From DTPS01 sp049591295 (lineage in GTDB: Bacteria; Acidobacteriota; UBA4820; DSQY01): a stretch of DNA of 7,682 nt. Below are positions 1-4,045 of the stretch, one piece after another. The notes below the pieces were generated by a model, which saw only the letters and a list, made by a program, of their open reading frames with translations, was not told the origin of the DNA and searched no databases. The translations under genes were made by a program, and so were the position numbers. The stretch is from the NCBI GenBank assembly GCA_049591295.1, contig JBAWEQ010000047.1, positions 1 to 7,682 of the forward strand, read 5' to 3'. How positions within the stretch are numbered: position 1 is the first letter of the stretch; each line of letters opens with the position of its first letter.

Positions 1-124
1 GCAACCCAAAGTCCGGCGGGGACGCTCTTGGGGTCCAACCGCATAACCCACCGAACCGCCGTGTACGGACCCGTACGCACGGTGGTGTGACAGGGAAAGC
101 CCGCGAGGGCCTACCTATGTCGAT
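1..124 (+). mobile_element. Group II intron, 3' end only (domains V-VI; body off the left edge)
   Basis: This is the 3' end of a self-splicing retroelement; the intron-encoded reverse transcriptase/maturase would lie upstream, outside the window. The call rests on domains V and VI, described in the next entry. The predicted 3' splice junction follows position 124: the intron ends in GAT (an AY end), seven nucleotides after the bulged adenosine at 117. Positions 1-54 would be the end of domain IV plus linker; I see no ORF end there. The 3' exon begins TACCCTACC and runs straight into a GC-rich palindrome at 134. The intron class and the 5' boundary cannot be judged from this fragment. Confidence 0.85.
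55..121 (+). ncRNA. Group II intron domain V and domain VI ribozyme hairpins
   Basis: Domain V: a 9-bp lower stem (55-63 with 78-86) contains one G-T wobble at 58/83, in the region of the catalytic triad. A two-nucleotide CG bulge lies on the 3' side (76-77), and a 4-bp upper stem (64-67 with 72-75) carries a GACC loop. Domain VI follows after two linker bases: 89-92 pairs with 118-121, A117 is bulged, 93-95 pairs with 114-116, then a 3x3 internal loop, then GCCC/GGGC (99-102 with 107-110) closed by a GCGA (GNRA) tetraloop. The 2-nt bulge, a bulged branch-point A on the 3' arm 7 nt from an AY end, and the short linker together are diagnostic of group II introns. All pairings were read by hand from the sequence. 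Confidence 0.88.
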
Positions 125-126
125 TA

Positions 127-158
127 CCCTACCGGCGGGCGAGGGCGCCCGCCCCACG
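127..158 (+). repeat. GC-rich palindromic repeat (alpha module), copy next to the intron
   Basis: The core at 134-153 is GGCGGGCG, loop AGGG, CGCCCGCC: a perfect 8-bp stem followed by CCAC. The 32 bp 127-158, including the leading CCCTACC, recur exactly at 234-265. In the other orientation the same core appears at 6376-6399, 7194-7217 and 7256-7279, with one- or two-base variants at 3798-3821 and 3877-3900. It lies 3 bp inside the predicted 3' exon of the group II intron. Confidence 0.85.
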
Positions 159-204
159 AGTACCATGGAGATGGGGCGATACAGGCTCTCCCGGCCCTGT
201 GACC

Positions 205-220
205 CGGCCGCCCTCGGCCG
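205..220. repeat. Small GC-rich hairpin
   Basis: CGGCCG, loop CCCT, CGGCCG gives a 6-bp stem. The loop matches that of the alpha module read in the opposite orientation. The 12 bases 211-222 recur inverted at 7320-7331. It is probably another module of the same intergenic palindrome mosaic; no function is visible. Confidence 0.4.
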
Positions 221-233
221 CGATCCCCGTGAC

Positions 234-265
234 CCCTACCGGCGGGCGAGGGCGCCCGCCCCACG
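234..265 (+). repeat. GC-rich palindromic repeat (alpha module), second copy
   Basis: This is an exact 32-bp duplicate of 127-158 in the same orientation. The stem-loop occupies 241-260. A different palindrome (gamma) follows 20 bp later, an arrangement also seen after the alpha copy ending at 3900. Confidence 0.85.
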
Positions 266-284
266 GGAAGGGTCTCCGCCAGCG

Positions 285-305
285 GGAGCGCTCTCCAGGG
301 CGCGA
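285..305. repeat. Short palindromic repeat (gamma module), copy 1
   Basis: It matches 3920-3940 at 20 of 21 positions. The core is GCGCTCT, CC, AGGGCGC; the other copy has AGAGCGC, so the single difference converts a T-A pair to a T-G wobble and keeps the stem. In both places it lies 19-20 bp beyond an alpha module. Confidence 0.6.
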
Positions 306-390
306 TGCGTGGGGCGGCCAAGCACAGGGCGGCATAGTACAATGACCCTTTAGGGCGCCAGGGGCGGCTCAAGAGAAGAGGCCAATCTCG

Positions 391-397
391 GGAGGGG
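391..397 (+). promoter_or_regulatory. RBS of the TMTC-like gene
   Basis: GGAGGGG lies 5 nt before a GTG at 403 and 11 nt before an in-frame ATG at 409. The spacing permits either start, so the first two residues of the protein are uncertain. A TACAAT hexamer at 338-343 could be a -10 box, but no convincing -35 stands 16-18 bp upstream. Confidence 0.55.
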
Positions 398-402
398 CGA
401 AG

Positions 403-2571
403 GTGGCGATGACGGACCGGCTCCGCAAGATCCCAAAAGAGCTGTGGATGGCCCTCGTCCTGGTGGGCCTCACCGCCTCGGCCTACTTCTACGTGGCCTA
501 CTGCGGCTTCATCCAGTACGACGACCAGCTCTTCGTCACCGACAACACGGTGGTGCAGGCCGGCCTCACCTGGAGGGGGGTCGTCTACGCCTTCACCCAC
601 GCGCCGATGCACCTGTACACGCCGCTCGCGCTGCTCTCGCATATGCTCGACTGCCAGCTCTTTGGGCTTAACCCGTCCGGCGCCCACCTGATGAGCCTCT
701 TCTACCACCTTCTCTGCACCCTCCTGGTCTTCTTCTTGTTGGACAAGATGACGCACGAGCCCTGGCCGAGCTGGGCGGTGGCGGCCCTCTTCGGCCTCCA
801 CCCGATGCACGTGGAGGCGGTGGCCTGGATCGCCGAGCGCAAGGAGGTGCTCTCGACCCTCTTCGGCCTCCTGGCCCTGCTCGCCTATGCCTTCTACGCG
901 GAGAGCCGGAGCAGGCGAGCCTACTGGCTCGTCTTCGTTTGCCTCCTCCTGAGCCTGCTCGCCAAGCCCATGCTCGTGACGCTGCCTCTTCTGCTGATCC
1001 TTCTTGATATTTGGCCCCTGGGCCGGTGGGAGCTCTTCGAAGCCTGGCCGCCCCGGGAGGACGGCAAGGCCCCGCCGTGGCCCAACCGGCTGAAGGCGGG
1101 CTGGCTGCGAGAGGCGTGGCCGCTCCTGAGAGAGAAGATCCCCCTCTTCCTGCTCGTCTTCGCCTTCAGCGTCGGGACCTACCTCTCCAACAAGCTGGGC
1201 GGCACGTTGATCGGCGGCGCCCACCTGCCTCTCACACTGAAGGTGGAGAACGTCCTTTACGCCTACGGTCAGTATATCGCCAAGCTCTTCTTCCCCGTGG
1301 GGCTCAGCGTCTTCTACCCGATGCCCGATCTGCGCCTGGCGCCCCTCACCGTCATTCCTCCCCTGCTGCTGCTGATCGCCGTCACGCTCCTGGCTCTGCG
1401 GTTCGTTCACCGCGCGCCCTACCTCCTGGTGGGATGGCTCTGGTTTCTCGGAACGCTGGTGCCCGTCATCGGGCTCATCCACGTGGGAGCCATGCAGGCC
1501 TACGCGGACCGCTATACCTACTTTACCTATACGGGCGCCTTCATCGCGCTCGTCTGGCCGGCCTACCGGTGCGTGAAAGGACGGGGACTTCGAGCCCGGA
1601 TCGCGCTGTACCTTTTTTCGCTCCTTCTGGCGGCATTGGGCCTCCAGACGGCCTTTCAGGTCATGGTCTGGCGCAACACCGAGACCCTCTTTCGGCACTC
1701 CCTGGAGGTGGCCCCGCAGGGCAACTACGTGGCGCTGGGCAGCCTGGGAATGGAGCTGTTCAACAAATACAAGAACATCGAAGGGGCCAAAGTGCTTCTG
1801 GAAAAAAGCTTCGCCATCGCGGTAACGGCCACATCCTTGCAGAATTACGGCGTGGTGATGCTCAGCGAGGGCGAGTTTCCCAAGGCCGAGGCTCTCTTCA
1901 GGCAGGCGCTGACAATGCCCGGGAGCAAGAAGGAGGAGCTTCTCGCCAACCTGGCTTTTAGCTGCATCAAGGAAGGGAAATACTCGGATGCGCTGGAGTC
2001 CGCGCGAAAGGCTTTGGCCCTCTCGCCCCAGGACGACCGCGCCCGGCAGGACGAAGCGGACGCCCTCCTGGGGCTGGGGCGGCTCCAGGAGGCGGAGCGG
2101 CTGGCGAGGGAATCGCTGGCCCGGGCCCCCTCAAGCCAGCCATGGATGGTTGGTCTGGCCGCAGCTCTGTGGGGAGAGGGCCGCGATGCCGAGGCGAAGC
2201 AGTTAGTCCAGAAGGCCCTGGCAGAAAGCCACGGCAGCGTGATCGTCCTCTTCGAGACGGGCCAGGAGCTTCTCATGATTCCTGAGCCCAGCGCTATGGT
2301 GCGGCAGGAGGCGCTGGCCGTGGCCCGGCAGGCCTGCCAGTTCACCGGGGGGCGGAAGCCCTGGTACCTTCTTCAACTTGGGAGGGCCTTGAAAATCAAC
2401 GGCCAGGGGCAGGAGGCCGCCGCGGTCTTCCAGGATTGCCTCGCCAAAGCCAAGGCGCGCCACATGCCCGGCCTGGAGCAGATGGTCCAGGGGGAGTTGC
2501 AAGGCCTGGCCTCGGGGGAGAAGGAAGAGAAGCGCCGGGCGGGAGACAGGGTTCCGGACAAGCCGGAATGA
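403..2571 (+). CDS. TMTC-like integral membrane protein with C-terminal TPRs (putative GT-C glycosyltransferase)
   Basis: This is a 722-residue polytopic protein resembling bacterial relatives of the eukaryotic TMTC O-mannosyltransferases. Residues 1-35 are a short cytoplasmic end and a first membrane helix. The first outside loop has FIQYDDQLF (36-44), whose acidic pair D40-D41 is the likely GT-C catalytic position. Family hallmarks follow: HPMHVEAVAWIAERKEVLS (133-151), KPMLVTLP with LLDIWPL (188-206), ADRYTYF (368-374) and the WRNTETLFRHSLEVAPQ junction (423-439). About ten further hydrophobic segments lie between residues 90 and 420. From about 440 to 690 there are degenerate TPR helices, for example EGEFPKAEALFRQAL and EGKYSDALESARKAL. 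The likely role is transfer of a sugar from a lipid carrier to a protein or glycan outside the membrane; donor and acceptor are unknown. It stands alone on its strand. The final residues VPDKPE and the stop codon are encoded by a REP-like palindrome. The start is GTG 403 or ATG 409. Confidence 0.9.
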   Translation: MAMTDRLRKIPKELWMALVLVGLTASAYFYVAYCGFIQYDDQLFVTDNTVVQAGLTWRGVVYAFTHAPMHLYTPLALLSHMLDCQLFGLNPSGAHLMSLFYHLLCTLLVFFLLDKMTHEPWPSWAVAALFGLHPMHVEAVAWIAERKEVLSTLFGLLALLAYAFYAESRSRRAYWLVFVCLLLSLLAKPMLVTLPLLLILLDIWPLGRWELFEAWPPREDGKAPPWPNRLKAGWLREAWPLLREKIPLFLLVFAFSVGTYLSNKLGGTLIGGAHLPLTLKVENVLYAYGQYIAKLFFPVGLSVFYPMPDLRLAPLTVIPPLLLLIAVTLLALRFVHRAPYLLVGWLWFLGTLVPVIGLIHVGAMQAYADRYTYFTYTGAFIALVWPAYRCVKGRGLRARIALYLFSLLLAALGLQTAFQVMVWRNTETLFRHSLEVAPQGNYVALGSLGMELFNKYKNIEGAKVLLEKSFAIAVTATSLQNYGVVMLSEGEFPKAEALFRQALTMPGSKKEELLANLAFSCIKEGKYSDALESARKALALSPQDDRARQDEADALLGLGRLQEAERLARESLARAPSSQPWMVGLAAALWGEGRDAEAKQLVQKALAESHGSVIVLFETGQELLMIPEPSAMVRQEALAVARQACQFTGGRKPWYLLQLGRALKINGQGQEAAAVFQDCLAKAKARHMPGLEQMVQGELQGLASGEKEEKRRAGDRVPDKPE

Positions 2572-2573
2572 CG
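2551..2573 (+). repeat. REP-like palindrome, copy 1 (partial), overlapping the end of the TMTC-like gene
   Basis: TTCCGG, loop ACAAG, CCGGAA (2552-2568), followed by TGAC. It matches the right end of the complete copies at 2620-2693 and 2707-2779; shared sequence with the latter continues through GTTGATGAGG. The TGA inside it (2569-2571) is the stop codon of the upstream gene. A further CCGGAATG lies at 2600-2607. Confidence 0.75.
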
Positions 2574-2619
2574 TTGATGAGGGGGGGGAGGCCGAGGAGC
2601 CGGAATGCCCCCCTTTTCG

Positions 2620-2693
2620 GTCATTCCGGCGAGCGAAGCGAGGCCAGAATCTGGGGCGATGAAGGAGAAGGATTCCGGACAAGCCGGAATGAC
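2620..2693. repeat. REP/MITE-like element, copy 2 (complete, 74 bp)
   Basis: It is bounded by perfect 11-bp terminal inverted repeats, GTCATTCCGGC at 2620-2630 and GCCGGAATGAC at 2683-2693. The right half also forms a local hairpin, ATTCCGG ACAAG CCGGAAT (2672-2690). It carries no ORF and is small enough to need proteins supplied from elsewhere in the genome. It resembles the widespread ATTCC...GGAAT class of intergenic repeats (dRS3-like in form; no family assignment is claimed). Confidence 0.75.
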
Positions 2694-2706
2694 GCCTCCC
2701 GATCCC

Positions 2707-2779
2707 GTCATTCTGGCGAGCGGAGCGCGTCTAGAATCCGGGGCGATAAAGGGGGGGATTCCGGGCAAGCCGGAATGAC
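2707..2779. repeat. REP/MITE-like element, copy 3 (complete, 73 bp)
   Basis: It aligns end to end with copy 2, with about ten substitutions and one gap. Its left terminal repeat has one C-to-T change (GTCATTCTGGC) that still pairs as a T-G wobble with the right terminal repeat at 2769-2779. The inner hairpin is 2758-2776. It lies 13 bp after copy 2, so the elements are in tandem. Confidence 0.75.
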
Positions 2780-2793
2780 GTTGATGAGGCGGG

Positions 2794-2812
2794 ATTTCGG
2801 ACAAGCTGAAAT
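2794..2812. repeat. Diverged REP-like hairpin, copy 4 (partial)
   Basis: ATTTCGG, loop ACAAG, CTGAAAT. Compared with copies 2 and 3, the fourth stem pair has changed from C-G to T-A on both arms and a G-C pair has become a G-T wobble. The hairpin therefore survives although the sequence differs. The loop is unchanged. Confidence 0.6.
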
Positions 2813-3030
2813 CCTGGAAAGCAGCGCACGACCAAATCCAGGCGCCGGTCTCTACACGACGGGATCCTGAGTCAGCGGCCCTCTGAAGTGTGCCCCAGGA
2901 TGACGCTACGACAGCGGGGCCGTGGGCCGTCAGCCGTGGGTGGTCTCCCCCCATTCGCCATCTACCTTTCCGCAGGTCTTTCCGAGTGGTGCCTCCGCGC
3001 CTCGGCGGTGCCTCCTTTAGTGCGCCCCTC
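2813..3030. other. Intergenic stretch with no recognised content
   Basis: This lies between the REP-like cluster and the terminator of the pilin gene. I see no gene with a credible start and RBS, no promoter and no strong inverted repeat. Open frames through it on both strands are unremarkable in DNA of this GC content. Confidence 0.5.
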
Positions 3031-3033
3031 AAA

Positions 3034-3065
3034 GGAAAAGGGCCCCAAGTTGGGGGCCCTTTTCC
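3034..3065 (-). terminator. Rho-independent terminator of the pilin gene
   Basis: A perfect 13-bp inverted repeat (3034-3046 with 3053-3065; GGAAAAGGGCCCC on the plus strand) has a 6-nt loop. On the minus strand the GC core is followed by TTTTCC and then TTT. It starts 23 nt beyond the pilin stop codon, the usual place for an intrinsic terminator. Confidence 0.85.
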
Positions 3066-3088
3066 AAGACATAACTGGGTGTTCCGGC

Positions 3089-3586
3089 TTACTTGCAGGT
3101 GGCCTGCTTGCCACCCGGTGAGATTAGAAAGGAGCTGCCCTCCCAGACGATGTCGCACTCGAAGCAGGTGGTGTTTTGGCTGTAGTAGCTGGAATCAGCG
3201 GGTGTCAGCTTGACTGCGGTCCAACCGTTAGCGTCAGCCGTACCGTCCTTGCCCCAGGAGGCGACGGCATACTCGCTGGTGACCCCTTGGTACTGATAAG
3301 CGGTGTTCCAGGGGTCGGGGTTGGGGACCACCTTGATGTAGTCGGGAGTGATCGCAGCCGAGATGCTGGTGGCAGCAGCCGGTGTGGACTGAACCGGATA
3401 GACATTGGTGTCGGTGGCGTAGGACTGGAAAGCGGTGGCGAGGGAGTTCACCTCACCCATGGCCCTCTTCTGCTTGGCGCGCTGGATGGCGGAGAGCAGG
3501 TTGGGGATGGCGATGGCGGCGATGATGCCGATGATCGCCACGACGATGAGGAGCTCGATCAGCGTAAAACCTTTCTGTTTCTTCAT
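3089..3586 (-). CDS. Type IV pilin / GspG-like pseudopilin
   Basis: A 165-residue prepilin: a short basic leader MKKQKG is cleaved before F7, followed by the class-III signal FTLIELLIVVAIIGIIAAIA with the conserved Glu at mature position +5 (E11). A prepilin peptidase would cleave and methylate it, and it would assemble into an inner-membrane-anchored fibre. The helix continues to about residue 58. The C-terminal part has DPWNTAYQY (91-99) and YAVASWGKDG (106-115), which resemble the DPWGNPYQY and SLGADG motifs of GspG major pseudopilins, so a T2SS-like pseudopilin is as likely as a PilA. Three cysteines (141, 144, 164) cluster at the end. Residues 66-80 are Ser/Thr/Ala/Pro-rich. The start is fixed by AGGAGGT 4 nt upstream; the in-frame ATG at 3607 lies upstream of the predicted transcript start. 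The gene is monocistronic, with its own promoter and terminator. Confidence 0.93.
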   Translation of the reverse strand: MKKQKGFTLIELLIVVAIIGIIAAIAIPNLLSAIQRAKQKRAMGEVNSLATAFQSYATDTNVYPVQSTPAAATSISAAITPDYIKVVPNPDPWNTAYQYQGVTSEYAVASWGKDGTADANGWTAVKLTPADSSYYSQNTTCFECDIVWEGSSFLISPGGKQATCK

Positions 3587-3590
3587 GCGC

Positions 3591-3597
3591 ACCTCCT
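3591..3597 (-). promoter_or_regulatory. Strong RBS of the pilin gene
   Basis: AGGAGGT on the minus strand, 4 nt before ATG 3586, is a near-perfect anti-Shine-Dalgarno match. It fits a highly expressed major (pseudo)pilin and excludes the longer frame that runs up to 3988. Confidence 0.85.
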
Positions 3598-3612
3598 GTG
3601 AACCCATTGTAA

Positions 3613-3628
3613 AGCAATCCCGGTGCCA
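3613..3628 (-). promoter_or_regulatory. Sigma-54 (-24/-12) promoter of the pilin gene
   Basis: The minus strand reads TGGCACCGGGATTGCT. The sigma-54 consensus is TGGCAC-N5-TTGC, with GG and GC separated by 10 bp; every conserved base and the spacing match. Transcription would start near 3602, leaving a leader of about 16 nt that contains the RBS. Sigma-54 control through PilR is established for pilA of Pseudomonas and Geobacter. No sigma-54 activator gene lies in the window. An overlapping TACAAT (3606-3611) has no good -35 and would start transcription in or next to the RBS. Confidence 0.8.
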
Positions 3629-3668
3629 GACGCAAAGGGCGGAGAATCCAAAGGGCCACCACGCCGGG

Positions 3669-3683
3669 TGACACGGGGTGTCA
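3669..3683. promoter_or_regulatory. GTGTC dyad, candidate enhancer-binding-protein site for the pilin promoter
   Basis: TGACAC GGG GTGTCA is a perfect 6-bp dyad centred about 74 bp upstream of the predicted sigma-54 start site, within the range for upstream activator sites. Each half contains GTGTC, the core described for PilR sites at Pseudomonas aeruginosa pilA. The spacing and dyad are seen in the sequence; PilR-type binding is inference. Confidence 0.5.
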
Positions 3684-3720
3684 GTCCCCGGAGACAAGGA
3701 GTGGCGGGGGAGGGGAGAGA

Positions 3721-3751
3721 ATGAACCACAGAGGCACCGAGGCACAGAGGA
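3721..3751. repeat. CACAGAGGCAC-type intergenic repeat fragment
   Basis: AACCACAGAGGCACCGAGG followed by CACAGAGGAGG: the short motif CAGAGGCAC/GAGGCACAG is iterated. Similar ACCACAGAGGCACAGAG stretches are common between genes in many environmental bacteria, from my general recollection. No function is evident and no gene is implied. Confidence 0.45.
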
Positions 3752-3797
3752 GGCTGGGGAGGTGGGGAAAAGAAGCACTTTGAAACCTTTGTCGGCC

Positions 3798-3900
3798 GTG
3801 GGGCAGGCGCCCCCGCCCGCCTGTTCGCGGCTGGGGGCAGCCGCGCCACAAAAGGAGAAGATGTGGGCTGGCGCCTGTGGGGCAGGCGCCCTCGCCCGCC
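3798..3900 (+). repeat. Palindrome mosaic alpha-beta-alpha
   Basis: Alpha modules (24 bp, here with GGCAGGCG in the left arm) lie at 3798-3821 and 3877-3900. Between them is the beta module at 3824-3849, which folds CGCGGCTG, loop GGGG, CAGCCGCG (3826-3845). A 27-bp variable spacer separates beta from the second alpha. The same alpha-beta-alpha order recurs at 7194-7279. The variant left arm breaks one stem pair of alpha. Confidence 0.8.
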
Positions 3901-3919
3901 TACCTGCCCTCACCTCGTA

Positions 3920-3940
3920 GGAGCGCTCTCCAGAGCGCGA
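3920..3940. repeat. Short palindromic repeat (gamma module), copy 2
   Basis: Contains GCGCTCT, CC, AGAGCGC (3923-3938), a perfect 7-bp inverted repeat, and matches 285-305 at 20 of 21 positions. It lies 19 bp beyond an alpha module. The remaining 3941-4045, up to the stop codon of the YfhO-like gene, shows nothing further that I recognise. Confidence 0.6.
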
Positions 3941-4045
3941 CGGGTGGGAAGGGAACGGCGCACCGGCCTCTGGAGAAGCCTCCCCCACGGAGATTCCGCC
4001 TACTCACCCGGCGCCTGCCCCACGGGCGAAGGAGGCCCCTCCCGG

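Noticed and set aside
124..1698. Long open frame on the minus strand (524 codons) across the intron edge, repeats and the start of the TMTC-like gene
   Set aside because: It is antisense to a clear membrane-protein gene, its product is Arg/Glu/Gln-rich low complexity without domains, and it begins inside coding sequence with no RBS. It is a GC-driven shadow.
2581..2588. G8 run in intergenic DNA as a phase-variable switch
   Set aside because: It lies between repeats, in neither a promoter nor a coding sequence, so no output would change.
2551..2812. CRISPR-like array
   Set aside because: The repeats are imperfect palindromic elements of variable spacing with terminal inverted repeats, without uniform unique spacers or cas genes.
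2373..3158. Minus-strand frame across the REP-like cluster, and the plus-strand frame at 2436-2870
   Set aside because: The repetitive peptides come from translating the palindromic repeats; there is no RBS and no conservation signal.
3606..3611. TACAAT as a sigma-70 -10 box for the pilin
   Set aside because: No acceptable -35 at the right distance, and transcription would begin in or next to the RBS; the sigma-54 match is much better.
3587..3988. N-terminal extension of the pilin (134 extra codons)
   Set aside because: The extension translates intergenic repeats. The prepilin leader, the RBS at 3591-3597 and the promoter at 3613-3628 all place the start at 3586; ATG 3607 lies upstream of the predicted transcript start.
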